DNA of 64,000 nt from Acidobacteriota bacterium (lineage in GTDB: Bacteria > Acidobacteriota > Terriglobia > Terriglobales > Acidobacteriaceae). Shown here piece after piece: positions 36,193-45,418 of the stretch. Numbering within the stretch: position 1 is the first letter of the stretch; every line of letters begins with the position of its first letter. The position numbers and the translations under genes were made by a program. Under the pieces are notes generated by a model. That model saw only the letters and a list, made by a program, of their open reading frames with translations. It searched no databases and was not told where the DNA came from. The stretch is from NCBI GenBank assembly GCA_021803035.1, contig JAJZME010000038.1:86101-150100 (forward strand), read 5' to 3'.

Positions 36193-37239
36193 ATGGATAT
36201 CGCACTCTGGATTGTCGCCCTGGTCGCCGCTGCGTTGCTTGCGGGAATTTTGTATCAGCACATCGCAGGCTGGCGGGATGGGCGGCGTTATGCCGCGGGC
36301 GGCCGCACTGTGCGGCTGCGCAACGGCTGTACGCTTCACGCTGTCCAGCAAGGCTCCGGCAGCCCGGCGGTGGTGTTTGAGGCCGGCATCGGCGCAACCA
36401 GCGTCAACTGGCGCCACATCCAGGAGGCAATTGCGCAGTCTGCGAGGACCATCTCGTACGATCGCGCGGGCCTTGGCTGGAGCGGCCCATGCCGCACTGC
36501 GCGCACGCCAGCAAACGTGGCCGCCGAGTTGCATGAGATGCTGCAACAAGCTGGCGTCCGCCCGCCGCTAATCCTTGTAGGCCACTCCTTCGGCGGCCTG
36601 GTGATGCGCCGTTATGCCCTGCTTCACCCCGAAGACGTGGCGGGCCTCGTGCTGGTGGATCCGATGCGCTGCGAGGAGTGGCCGCCATTTGTTCCCGCCC
36701 GGCAATCGCAGCTCGACATTGCCAGGGGGCTTTGCACTTGTGCCATTCCCATTGCCGCCTGCGGCCTGGCCCGCCTGGGGCTTTCGTCCCTGCTTTGCGG
36801 CTCGGGCAAGGTAGCCCAGCGGCTGGCTGGCATTGCCGGCGAAAACTGCCGGTACGTGTTGAAGCGAATCAAAAACGAGGTCGCCAAGATGCCGCGCGAA
36901 ATACCGCCCATGGTAGTTGCTTCCTGGTCGCGCCCCGAATTCTACGCCGGCATGCGCAGCCATCTTGAGGCCATCCCGGAAAGCGTAACGGAGATGCAGG
37001 ACGCCGAACCGATTCGCGGAATCCCCATTCTCCTCCTCACGCCGGGGAAATCGGCCCCCCTCGACGATGCCAGCCTCGGCCGCATCGGCGATCACGTTCG
37101 CCAGGTCATCGCGGCCGCAAGCGAACATTGGATCCACTTCGATGAGCCTGCGCTGGTCATTGATTCAATCCGCGAAATGGTGACGGCGGCCGCAGCGCAG
37201 TGCGTCACCTCACTCCAACAACCTGCCTCCATCCTGTAA
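36193..37239 (+). CDS. Alpha/beta hydrolase with N-terminal membrane anchor
   Basis: About 348 residues from the ATG at 36193. The first 20 residues (MDIALWIVALVAAALLAGIL) form one hydrophobic helix, a signal-anchor. The hydrolase core follows: oxyanion-side VVFEAGIGATSVNW, an SYDRAGLGWSG strand, the nucleophile elbow LVGHSFGGLVMR (Ser), then LVLVDPMRCEEW. A late His in ASEHWIHFDEP is the likely catalytic base. Substrate unknown; esterase/lipase-like. The frame extends 67 codons upstream, but the anchor helix makes 36193 the natural start. Confidence 0.85.
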   Translation: MDIALWIVALVAAALLAGILYQHIAGWRDGRRYAAGGRTVRLRNGCTLHAVQQGSGSPAVVFEAGIGATSVNWRHIQEAIAQSARTISYDRAGLGWSGPCRTARTPANVAAELHEMLQQAGVRPPLILVGHSFGGLVMRRYALLHPEDVAGLVLVDPMRCEEWPPFVPARQSQLDIARGLCTCAIPIAACGLARLGLSSLLCGSGKVAQRLAGIAGENCRYVLKRIKNEVAKMPREIPPMVVASWSRPEFYAGMRSHLEAIPESVTEMQDAEPIRGIPILLLTPGKSAPLDDASLGRIGDHVRQVIAAASEHWIHFDEPALVIDSIREMVTAAAAQCVTSLQQPASIL

Positions 37240-37362
37240 AGTTCATGGCTCGCCCCCAGCACTGCCCTCCTTCTTTCGATTTCCCGCAAGGGGGCATCTT
37301 CGATATCCTGTAACAAAGCCGGCCGTCAGACTCTTGTTCTGTTGGCAATTCGAGGATGCATC

Positions 37363-37776
37363 ATGGAATTGAAAGTTACACATGTAGATGGAGTTAAATT
37401 CGAGATTCAGGCGCGCTCGCACACCATCGTGTCCGATCAGCCCGCCGACAACGGCGGCGCTGACGCCGGTATGACGCCTCCGGAGTTGCTGCTGGCATCT
37501 CTGGCTTCGTGCGCCGCGTTTTATGCCGTGCAGTATCTCAAGACGCGGCATTTGGCCGAAAGCGGCGTTGAAGTCTCGGTGACCGCGGAGAAGCTGAAAA
37601 ATCCGGGCCGTCTGGGCAACTTCCGCATTCAGGTTGCTTGCCCCGTGCCGCTTACCCAGGAACAGACCGAAGGCCTGATACGCTCGGTCCATCACTGCAC
37701 CATCCACAACACCCTCCTGTCGCCGCCCAAGATCGATATCGATCTCATCATGGGCGAAGTTGCGGCGTGCGCCTGA
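37363..37776 (+). CDS. OsmC/Ohr family protein
   Basis: About 137 residues from the ATG at 37363 (MELKVTHVDGVKFEIQARSH). The two redox cysteines of the family are in LASLASCAAFYAVQYL and VHHCTIHNTLL. OsmC/Ohr proteins are thiol-dependent peroxidases acting on organic or fatty-acid hydroperoxides; this is the YhfA/OsmC-like rather than the strict Ohr branch by length. It is followed 66 bp later by a LysR regulator on the same strand, which may respond to the same stress. Confidence 0.88.
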   Translation: MELKVTHVDGVKFEIQARSHTIVSDQPADNGGADAGMTPPELLLASLASCAAFYAVQYLKTRHLAESGVEVSVTAEKLKNPGRLGNFRIQVACPVPLTQEQTEGLIRSVHHCTIHNTLLSPPKIDIDLIMGEVAACA

Positions 37777-37842
37777 TGCGCTGCTTGCGCGCCGCCCGAT
37801 GCGCTTCATCCGTCGTCCATCGCCGGGCAATTGGATTGACCA

Positions 37843-38802
37843 ATGGCAAGTCTCGATAACTTCCGCCTGGTCGTTTTCAGGACGGTAGCCAAAGAACTCA
37901 GTTTTCGCAGGGCGGCCGAAGAGCTGTATCTCACGCAGCCAGCCGTAAGTCTGCAGATCAAGGCGCTTGAGGAAGACCTCGGCGTGCGCCTCTTTCATCG
38001 CGGCGGAACGCACGTCAAGCTCACCCCCGCCGGCCAGGTTTTGTTGGCGCATGCAGAAAGGGTTCATGCGCTTCTGGTCGATGCCGAACAGGAGATCGCC
38101 GCGCTCAGCGGAGAGCACGCGGGCAAGCTTGCGCTCGGCGCCTCCACTACCATCGCACAGTATGTGTTGCCGCGCGTGCTCGGAGATTTTTGCCGCGCGC
38201 ATCCTCGCGTGTATCCCACGCTTGTCAGCGGCAATACCGAAGAAATTGTGGACGCTATCGAAAAACGCAGAATCGCGCTTGGCTTTATTGAAGGCCCGGC
38301 GCGCAATCACCATGTGAAAACCGAGCCGTTTCTCAAAGACGAAATGGTGCTGATTGTCTCCACAGCGCATGAGTGGGCGGAAAATGCCTCGGTTGCCTGC
38401 TCCGATTTGTGCGCCGCCCCCATGCTCATGCGCGAACGCGGCTCGGGCTCGCGGCGCGTCATTGAGATGGCGCTCGCCCGCCACGGCATCAAGCAAAGCG
38501 ATCTGCAGATTGCCATGGAGTTGGACTCAACCGAAGCGATCAAGTCGGCGGTGGAGGCAGGCCTTGGCGTCGGATTTGTCTCCCGATCCGCCCTCATTAA
38601 AGACAGGCGCCTCAATAGCGCATTCAAAATCATTGAATTAAACGGCCTGCGCATTGAGCGCGATTTCCTCGTTGCTGCGGAGTCGGGACCCGAGCAGCAC
38701 GGCCTTGCCGTCGAGTTTCGCAAGTTCCTGTTTGCGCGTATCGGAGCCGCCCGCGGAGGCGAGTTATCCCGGCTCATTACAACCGAAAAACACGGCGAAT
38801 GA
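37843..38802 (+). CDS. LysR-family transcriptional regulator
   Basis: 319 residues. The N-terminal winged helix (FRLVVFRTVAKELSFRRAAE, LTQPAVSLQIKALEEDLG, LFHRGG) and the substrate-binding domain (GKLALGASTTIAQYVLPRVLG, VEAGLGVGFVSRSAL) are complete. It resembles the CysL/CbbR-like group of LTTRs. Its target is unknown; the adjacent OsmC gene is on the same strand rather than divergent, so the classical divergent-target rule does not apply. Confidence 0.93.
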   Translation: MASLDNFRLVVFRTVAKELSFRRAAEELYLTQPAVSLQIKALEEDLGVRLFHRGGTHVKLTPAGQVLLAHAERVHALLVDAEQEIAALSGEHAGKLALGASTTIAQYVLPRVLGDFCRAHPRVYPTLVSGNTEEIVDAIEKRRIALGFIEGPARNHHVKTEPFLKDEMVLIVSTAHEWAENASVACSDLCAAPMLMRERGSGSRRVIEMALARHGIKQSDLQIAMELDSTEAIKSAVEAGLGVGFVSRSALIKDRRLNSAFKIIELNGLRIERDFLVAAESGPEQHGLAVEFRKFLFARIGAARGGELSRLITTEKHGE

Positions 38803-38814
38803 CACATTAGGAAT

Positions 38815-38879
38815 TTTGATTCCAGTCATTCGCTCGATCGCCTGCACTCGCCCGCTATTTGGATTTTGATGGAATCAAA
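38815..38879. repeat. 10-bp inverted repeat after the LysR gene
   Basis: TTTGATTCCA at 38815-38824 is exactly inverted as TGGAATCAAA at 38870-38879, with a 45-bp spacer. It begins 12 bp after the LysR stop. The spacing is long for a terminator; it could be an operator pair or a mobile-element scar. Confidence 0.4.
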
Positions 38880-39029
38880 TCGGCTGCCGCGCCGCAACCT
38901 GTTGCGCGGGCCCCACTTGGGCCAGCCCTTCCATAATGCTCTCAAAGAAATGGCGCACGTCTCATCTCTTCCGTAGATGCTTTTAGGCCAGTGCTCGCAC
39001 TAGGATAGCTCGCGCCTAACTATGGTCGT

Positions 39030-39052
39030 TACTTACATTTATTAGTAAGGAA
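39030..39052. promoter_or_regulatory. Candidate TetR-type operator upstream of the efflux operon
   Basis: CTTAC-N8-GTAAG (39032-39036 and 39045-39049) inside an AT-rich stretch, about 60 bp before the small membrane-protein gene that heads the RND operon. The symmetry and AT-rich centre resemble TetR/AcrR-type sites of efflux promoters. No TetR gene is present in the window, so the binder would have to be encoded elsewhere. Confidence 0.35.
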
Positions 39053-39107
39053 CATATCATCTAAACTGCCGCCTGCACTCTACCGCGCTACATGCTAAAC
39101 TAAACAC

Positions 39108-39500
39108 ATGGTTGGGCTCACCGCCGCGCCACGGTCCCGTTGGCACACAAGATCCTATAGGCAGACAAGTATAGCCTTTCTCTTGTGCTTCTTGGCTTTT
39201 TTTTTCGCCATGGAAGCCAAGTTGGAATGCTATGCGCCAATGGAGTCGTCGGCAGCAATCGATGTACATGCAGTAAAGGTGATGCCAACCGAGAGCCGCG
39301 ATTTCGTGTCGCGGAGCGCTCCAACTCCCGGTCCAGGACACCTGCAAATTCCATATTTCCTGCTGGTGGCGATGTTCGCCGCCGCTGTGGCATTGCAAGC
39401 TCATCATCTGCTCGGATATAAACTCCACGCCGGGTTTCATACTTCCCGATTGGCCCGGCTTTCTCCTCAAATATCATTTCGTCCCCCGCCCGCCTATTAG
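39108..39500 (+). CDS. Small two-helix membrane/exported protein upstream of the RND operon
   Basis: 130 residues, or fewer if a later start is used. It has a hydrophobic helix (TSIAFLLCFLAFFFAMEAKL), a polar linker, a second hydrophobic segment (IPYFLLVAMFAAAVALQAHH) and a C-terminal FRPPPAY tail. The layout recalls small proteins often seen near metal or drug efflux genes (DUF2946-like in architecture), but I do not recognise a named family. It lies 100 bp upstream of the membrane-fusion-protein gene on the same strand and is probably part of that transcription unit. Function unknown. Confidence 0.55.
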   Translation: MVGLTAAPRSRWHTRSYRQTSIAFLLCFLAFFFAMEAKLECYAPMESSAAIDVHAVKVMPTESRDFVSRSAPTPGPGHLQIPYFLLVAMFAAAVALQAHHLLGYKLHAGFHTSRLARLSPQISFRPPPAY

Positions 39501-39602
39501 TGCATCTAAACAGGTAGAGAATTGGATCCCTGAATTGCTTTTGCAATTGATTCTCTAATCAGTTTTCTGTTCTGAGCCTTGTAATCAGTGAGGGTGTTTG
39601 CC

Positions 39603-40847
39603 ATGTCTTTACCGTCTCCGGTGAAGTGGCTAGCGCTTGCTCTCCTGCTGCTGCCTTTTGCAGCGGGAAGCATCGGTTGCCGCCAATCCCATGCCTCTAG
39701 CCGGACCTCTTCATCCGCGTCCAATGTTCCAGGTGCACCTATCGTGCATCCCAAGTATCGTTCGCTTGTTAGCCCCCTTGAGGTGGCCGGCGAATTGATC
39801 CCCTATCAGCAAGTCAAACTTCACGCCATGGTCTCCGGCTATATCAAAAATATCTATGTAGATATAGGCGACCGGGTCTATACAGGCGAAGTATTGGCGA
39901 ATCTCGAAATCCCCCAGCTAGTGGCCCAGGTCAATGCGGCAAAGTCCGCGGTGGAACGCGCCGAGGAAAGCGTGCTCGCGGCCAGGAGTGCCGTGATCTC
40001 CGCCAAAGCCACCCACTCCGCATTGCACGCGGAGTATACGCGCTTGGTGGTTGCTGCCGAACAGCCCGGCTTGATTGCGGAACAAGAGCTGGACGACGCA
40101 CAGGCAAAGGATGCCTCCTCTGGCGCTCAAATTGACGCCGCGCAGGCAAATCTTGCCGCCATGGAGCAGGCTCTGTCCGTGGCTAAAGCAAATCTGCTGC
40201 ATTACACCGCGCTGGCTCATTACTCGCACATCGTCGCCCCCTTCGACGGTGTCGTCACTTGGCGCTACTCCAACACTGGTTCACTGGTGCAGGCCGGCAC
40301 CTCCAGCGCGACAGCACAGCCCGTCGTCGATGTCGCTGAAACCGATGTACTCCGTTTGCGGCTGCCCGTGCCCAGCGAATATGCGCCGTTTATCTATGTC
40401 GGCGAACCCGCCAAGATTCGCATCGAAGACACAGGCGAGAAGATTACCGGAAGGGTGATCCGCACCACCAGTTCATTGGACCTCGCAACTCGCACCATGC
40501 AGGTTGAGATTGACCTGATCAATACCAACAACAAACTCTTGCCTGGCGAGTACGCGGATGTCACGCTCGATGTCCGTCACAGCGGAAAGCAACTCTCGTT
40601 GCCCATTCAGTCGGTGAGTCTGGCGGGTGGCGCCCGGCCGTACATCTACATTGTGAATCCGCAGGGGCGCATCGTGAAGAAGATCGTACACGTCGGCATC
40701 ACAACGCCTGCCTACGTAGAGATTCTTTCCCCGGGAGTGACAACCAAAACTGCTGTAGTGGCGACCAATCTCGCCAACTTCATTCCGGGTGAAGAGGTAC
40801 GCACCATGAAGGCCAACATACCGCCAGTCCCCGTTGGAGCTCAATAG
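39603..40847 (+). CDS. RND efflux membrane-fusion (periplasmic adaptor) lipoprotein
   Basis: About 414 residues from the ATG at 39603, with GAGG upstream. A lipoprotein signal ends in GSIGCRQS (Cys about 25). The adaptor order is visible: first beta-barrel/lipoyl half (HAMVSGYIKNIYVDIGDRVYTGEVLANL), an alpha-hairpin rich in Ala/Glu, the second lipoyl half (IVAPFDGVVTWRYSNTGSLV), then the membrane-proximal domain. It bridges the inner-membrane pump and the TolC-like channel. The pump gene starts 2 bp after its stop. Confidence 0.93.
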   Translation: MSLPSPVKWLALALLLLPFAAGSIGCRQSHASSRTSSSASNVPGAPIVHPKYRSLVSPLEVAGELIPYQQVKLHAMVSGYIKNIYVDIGDRVYTGEVLANLEIPQLVAQVNAAKSAVERAEESVLAARSAVISAKATHSALHAEYTRLVVAAEQPGLIAEQELDDAQAKDASSGAQIDAAQANLAAMEQALSVAKANLLHYTALAHYSHIVAPFDGVVTWRYSNTGSLVQAGTSSATAQPVVDVAETDVLRLRLPVPSEYAPFIYVGEPAKIRIEDTGEKITGRVIRTTSSLDLATRTMQVEIDLINTNNKLLPGEYADVTLDVRHSGKQLSLPIQSVSLAGGARPYIYIVNPQGRIVKKIVHVGITTPAYVEILSPGVTTKTAVVATNLANFIPGEEVRTMKANIPPVPVGAQ

Positions 40848-40849
40848 CG

Positions 40850-43800
40850 ATGTCCAAATTCGCCCTGCGTTACCCATACTTTATTCTCATGCTCTGCCTG
40901 GCCATCGCCGTAGTGGGCGTGGTCACAGTCGCGCGCATGCCGGTCGATCTGTTTCCCGATATCAAGATCCCCGTCGTCATGTGCGCCACTTTTTATCAGG
41001 GCATGCCGCCCGAACAGATTGAAACCCATATCACCGATCCCTTCGAACGTATCTTCACGCTGGGCAGCAACATCAACTATATTGAGTCGCGGTCACTTAC
41101 CGGCGTCAGCCTGATCAGGGTCTTCTTTCAGCCCGGCTCCGACCCCAACGCCGACGTCACCGAGGTCTCCAATTTGGCCATGGCAGAGTTGCGGCGACTA
41201 CCGCCCGGGACGCTGCCCCCCGTCGTGCTTCCCTTCACAGCTTCCAGCATGCCGGTTTGTTTCGTCACGCTGCGTGGCGCCGGCCTCAATCAGATGAGGC
41301 TGCACGACCTTGGACAGTACATCGTTCGCGAAGAGCTTGCCAATGTAAAGGGCGCGTCAGTGCCGCCTCCTTTCGGTGGCAAATACAGGCAGATTCAGGT
41401 CTATGTCAACCCGCTCAAACTCGAGGCGCACGATCTGAGCCCCATCGACGTGATGAACGCGGTAAACAACTCCAATCAAATCCTGCCTTCCGGCGATGTG
41501 CGCATCGGCCCTTATGACTACAATCTCTATGCCGACTCGCAAATGCCCACCATGCAAGACATCGACAATGTGCCGCTGCGCACCATCGGCAACAACCAGC
41601 TTCTGGTCTCCGATGTCGGTTACGCCAAAGACGGCGCCGCCATTCAGTACAACATGGTGCTCGTTAACGGCCATCGTTCCGTTTATTTGCCGATCCTCAA
41701 GCAAGGCGGCGCGAGTAACACCATCGACGTGGTCGATGGCATTCGGCACGACTTGAAGCACCTCTTCGACGTCCCCAAGACGTTGAAGGCCCGGGTGATT
41801 TTTGACCAGTCGGTCTTCGTCAAAACAGCTATCGCGAATCTCGGCAGCGAAGGCAGCATCGGTCTGTTCCTCACCGCCATGATGATTCTCATCTTCCTCG
41901 GTAATCCGCGGGCCACAGCAGCAGTGATGCTGACCATTCCTCTCTCCGCCCTGGCGGCGCTCATGGTTCTAAACTTAATGGGCGACGATATCAACACCAT
42001 GGTCCTGGGCGGGCTTGCACTGGCGTTCTCTCGACTTATCGACAATTCTGTCGTCGTCCTCGAAAATATCTTCCGGCATCTGGAGATGGGAGAGCCGATT
42101 GACCAGGCTGCCGAGGTCGGCGGGGCCGAAATGGCCCTCCCCGTGCTCGCAGCGACTTTCACAACCGCCATCGTCTTCTTCCCTGTCGTCTTTCTCTATG
42201 GCGTCAGTAAGTACCTGTTCACCGCAATGGCTCTCGCGGTCGGCCTATCGCTCTTCGCCTCGTATGCGGTGGCCATGACGGTTGTACCCCTCTTTTGCGC
42301 GCTCTTCATTCGCAACTTTCACCATGACGACGGCACGCAAAAAACCTACAATCCTTACCGGCTGTTCCTTCGCTGGTTCAACCGCAGCTACGAGCGGACT
42401 CTGGAGCACTATGACGTCGCGGTGCGCAAGAGCCTCCGCGTGCCATGGACCACAGTCGGGATAATCATGGGAGCCTTTGTGCTCAGTCTCGCGCTCTTTC
42501 CCAAGCTGGGGACAGGGTTTTTCCCGTCGACTTACGCTGGGCAGTTCGTTATCAATGTCAAGACACCGGTGGGTTCGCGGCTAAGAGTAAGCGAGGCCTA
42601 TATTAAGCGCCTCTTGAATGTCGTACACGAGGTTATTCCGAAAAAGGACCTCAAGATGACCGTGGCCAACATCGGCCTATCGGACGGTTTCGAATCGATG
42701 TATACCACCAACTCTGACGACAGTACGGCTTTTGTCGACGTAAGCTTGAAAAAGCATCACAGCAAGAGTACAGGCACCTACATCAAGCTGCTGCGTAACA
42801 AGATAGACAGCAAGCTGCCAGAGCTGTCCACTTTCATAACAAGCGGAAGCCTCATCAGTGCGACCGTGAATCAAGGTATGCCGGCTCCTCTCGACGTCCA
42901 GGTGGAAGGGATGAATCTGAACGCTGACTACAATACCGCTCTCAAACTTGCGGCGCGGATTCGCAAGCTGAGCGATGTCAGCGCTGTACTCATCCCGCAG
43001 GATATGGATTATCCGGCCCTGAAAGTTCAAATCAACCGCCCCATGACCGCACGAATGGGCCTCAATTCGAACGAGGTGGTCTCGGACGTCATTACCGGTC
43101 TCGACTCAAACGGCATGATTGCGCCAAGTTACTGGGTCGCTCCGAACAGCGGAAATAACTACATCGAGGCTGTCCAGTTCCCCATTCAGGACACCACGAC
43201 CCTGAACGATCTCAAAGAACTTCCCTTGCGATCCGCAAATGGCAAGCAGGTTACCACCCTTGCCGCTGTCACGAAAATTAGTTATGAAAATTCACCCAGC
43301 GAAGTAACCCATTACCAGCTTATTCGCGTCATCGATGTCTATGTCTCCCCGAAGGGACAAAACCTTGGCCTCCTGGCCAGGAATGTGCAACATATCATCA
43401 AGACCACAAAAGTATCGTCAAATGAGCGCGTCACGATGCGCGGCTCGGTAAATGCCATGAACAAGTCACTCCTCGCCTTCGGCATCGGCTTGATCATGTC
43501 AGTTGTCCTTGTTTACCTCATTCTGATGGCGCAGTTTGCCTCGTTTATCGATCCTTTCATCATTCTGCTGGCTGTACCGCCGGGACTTATGGGCGTGATT
43601 TTGATTCTGCTCCTGAGCCACACCACTCTCGACGTGATGTCGCTCATGGGCGTCATCATGATGACCGGCATCGTGGTTTCGAACTCCATCCTGATCATCG
43701 ACGCCACCCGCGTCCAACTCAGCCACGGTTTGCCTGTCGCAGAAGCCGTCAGCAGGGCCTGCCGGATCCGCCTTCGTCCTATCCTGATGACTGCCTTCGC

Positions 43801-43987
43801 TACCATCCTGGGCATGCTCCCCATGGCATTCACCCTGGAAGAAGGCAGTCAGTTCTATGCTCCTTTGGCGCGCGCTGTGATCGGCGGACTGCTCGTATCC
43901 GTAGTTCTGACTATGTTCATCGTGCCCGCCGCCTACCTGATCGTGTATCGCAATCGTGGTCAGAAGGCACAAGGAGTAAACGGATGA
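40850..43987 (+). CDS. RND efflux pump, inner-membrane permease (AcrB/HAE-like)
   Basis: 1045 residues, the standard RND length, with two repeats of six transmembrane helices separated by large periplasmic loops. The TM1 start (YPYFILMLCLAIAVVGVVTV), PVDLFPDI motif and the TM4 region LALAFSRLIDNSVVVLENI are visible. The TM4 motif keeps one Asp (LIDN) where AcrB has an Asp-Asp pair, the proton-relay position. The family expels drugs, solvents or metals using the proton gradient; substrate unknown. The gene overlaps the following outer-membrane-factor gene by 4 bp (ATGA). Confidence 0.95.
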   Translation: MSKFALRYPYFILMLCLAIAVVGVVTVARMPVDLFPDIKIPVVMCATFYQGMPPEQIETHITDPFERIFTLGSNINYIESRSLTGVSLIRVFFQPGSDPNADVTEVSNLAMAELRRLPPGTLPPVVLPFTASSMPVCFVTLRGAGLNQMRLHDLGQYIVREELANVKGASVPPPFGGKYRQIQVYVNPLKLEAHDLSPIDVMNAVNNSNQILPSGDVRIGPYDYNLYADSQMPTMQDIDNVPLRTIGNNQLLVSDVGYAKDGAAIQYNMVLVNGHRSVYLPILKQGGASNTIDVVDGIRHDLKHLFDVPKTLKARVIFDQSVFVKTAIANLGSEGSIGLFLTAMMILIFLGNPRATAAVMLTIPLSALAALMVLNLMGDDINTMVLGGLALAFSRLIDNSVVVLENIFRHLEMGEPIDQAAEVGGAEMALPVLAATFTTAIVFFPVVFLYGVSKYLFTAMALAVGLSLFASYAVAMTVVPLFCALFIRNFHHDDGTQKTYNPYRLFLRWFNRSYERTLEHYDVAVRKSLRVPWTTVGIIMGAFVLSLALFPKLGTGFFPSTYAGQFVINVKTPVGSRLRVSEAYIKRLLNVVHEVIPKKDLKMTVANIGLSDGFESMYTTNSDDSTAFVDVSLKKHHSKSTGTYIKLLRNKIDSKLPELSTFITSGSLISATVNQGMPAPLDVQVEGMNLNADYNTALKLAARIRKLSDVSAVLIPQDMDYPALKVQINRPMTARMGLNSNEVVSDVITGLDSNGMIAPSYWVAPNSGNNYIEAVQFPIQDTTTLNDLKELPLRSANGKQVTTLAAVTKISYENSPSEVTHYQLIRVIDVYVSPKGQNLGLLARNVQHIIKTTKVSSNERVTMRGSVNAMNKSLLAFGIGLIMSVVLVYLILMAQFASFIDPFIILLAVPPGLMGVILILLLSHTTLDVMSLMGVIMMTGIVVSNSILIIDATRVQLSHGLPVAEAVSRACRIRLRPILMTAFATILGMLPMAFTLEEGSQFYAPLARAVIGGLLVSVVLTMFIVPAAYLIVYRNRGQKAQGVNG

Positions 43988-45300
43988 GAAAGTTGATAGG
44001 AGCGCTGGCCGCCGGCCTCATGCTGGTGGCAACCAGCGCCGCACAACAACCCACTGCCCCACCTCCGCCACCGCTGCCATTACCCAGGCTTACGATCGGC
44101 GAGGCCGAACGCTTAGCCATCAAGAACAACCCGCACGTCACCATAGCGCACCTCTTGGCATTGGAGGAGCATCAGGTCGTTCGCGAAGCGCGTTCCGCTT
44201 ATATGCCCACGGTAACCGGGGATATGACAGCCGTAGGCTCGCATCACGACAGCCGCATTACCGCCGGCTTCATCAATAATCCCTCCATCTATAATCGCGC
44301 GGCAGGAGGCCTGACAGTGAACCAGCTGATCACAGACTTCGGCCGCACCCACAATCTCACCCTCAGCGCCCGATCGCACGCGCGGGCGCAGCTCGAAAGC
44401 CAGATTGCCACCGAGCAGGACATCACCCTCATGGTGGACCAGGCCTTCTATCAGGCGCTCACTGCACAGGCGGTTCTCCGCGTGGCGCAGCAGACCGTGA
44501 ATGAGCGCCTGGCAATCGAGGAGCAGGTTAATGCACTAGCCAAAGCCAAACTACGTTCCGACGTCGACCTGAGTTTTGCTCAAGTGCAACTCTCGCAGGC
44601 CAAGCTTATGCTGATCGATGCGCGGAACCAGGCCCAGGACGATATGGCGGCCCTTAACGACGTGCTGGGCTCTGAGAAAGATCAGCAGTACATCCTCGTC
44701 GACCAGACGCCCGCCAATCCTCCTCCGCCACCACAGAATGCGGCGCCGCTCGTGAGTGAGGCCTTCACCGCACGGCCCGACCTCGCGGCTCTCAACGAAA
44801 ACTTCACCTCCGATATGCAATACAGCAAGGCCGAGCGCGATCTCTGGATGCCTACCGTTTCCGCGCTGGCCAGCGTCGGTGGCACACCCGTTCGCTCCGA
44901 TCAGATACTGTCATCCTGGTACGGCGCGGTCGGCGCAAATATCAGTATCCCCATTTTCAACGGATTCCTGTACAACGCGCGCGCGAGCGCGGCACGGCTG
45001 CAAGCAAACGCCACGCAGCAGCAGATTCGCAGTCTGCGCGACAACATTGCCCGCGATGTGCGCACCGCCGTGCTCGACTCCCAAAACGCCTTTGACAGTA
45101 TCGGCGTCACCCAGGAGATGCTCAGCCAGTCAAATATGGCTCTTGATCTTTCCAAGAGGCGCTATGACATCGGCCTGAGCAGCATTGTGGAGTTGACTGA
45201 GGCGGAGTTGGCGCAAACACAGGCGGAGATTGACGTTGTCAATGCGCGCTATGCTTATGCAACCTCGCTGGCTGTTCTCAAGTATCAGTTGGGACAATAA
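43984..45300 (+). CDS. TolC-like outer-membrane efflux protein
   Basis: 438 residues. A signal peptide (LIGALAAGLMLVATSAAQQ) precedes a Pro-rich linker, then two OEP repeats starting LTIGEAERLAIKNNPHV and SEAFTARPDLAALNENF. The C-terminal helix ends ATSLAVLKYQLGQ, typical of the family. It forms the trimeric channel for the pump encoded just upstream. A strong terminator follows 16 bp after its stop, closing the operon. Confidence 0.94.
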   Translation: MRKLIGALAAGLMLVATSAAQQPTAPPPPPLPLPRLTIGEAERLAIKNNPHVTIAHLLALEEHQVVREARSAYMPTVTGDMTAVGSHHDSRITAGFINNPSIYNRAAGGLTVNQLITDFGRTHNLTLSARSHARAQLESQIATEQDITLMVDQAFYQALTAQAVLRVAQQTVNERLAIEEQVNALAKAKLRSDVDLSFAQVQLSQAKLMLIDARNQAQDDMAALNDVLGSEKDQQYILVDQTPANPPPPPQNAAPLVSEAFTARPDLAALNENFTSDMQYSKAERDLWMPTVSALASVGGTPVRSDQILSSWYGAVGANISIPIFNGFLYNARASAARLQANATQQQIRSLRDNIARDVRTAVLDSQNAFDSIGVTQEMLSQSNMALDLSKRRYDIGLSSIVELTEAELAQTQAEIDVVNARYAYATSLAVLKYQLGQ

Positions 45301-45315
45301 CGGCCGCTAAAATCC

Positions 45316-45358
45316 AAAGGCGGCGCGATTGCCTACCGGCAGCCGCGCCGCCTTTTTT
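45316..45358 (+). terminator. Strong intrinsic terminator of the RND efflux operon
   Basis: AAAGGCGGCGCG (45316-45327) pairs perfectly with CGCGCCGCCTTT (45344-45355) around a 16-base loop; the 3' arm runs into a six-T tract (45353-45358). The AAA/TTT arms also make it bidirectional in principle, serving the convergent PEBP gene. Confidence 0.9.
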
Positions 45359-45418
45359 CATCCGTCGCTGCAAAATGCCGCAAAATGATATCTACATCGC
45401 CCGTCTGTCTCGATCATG

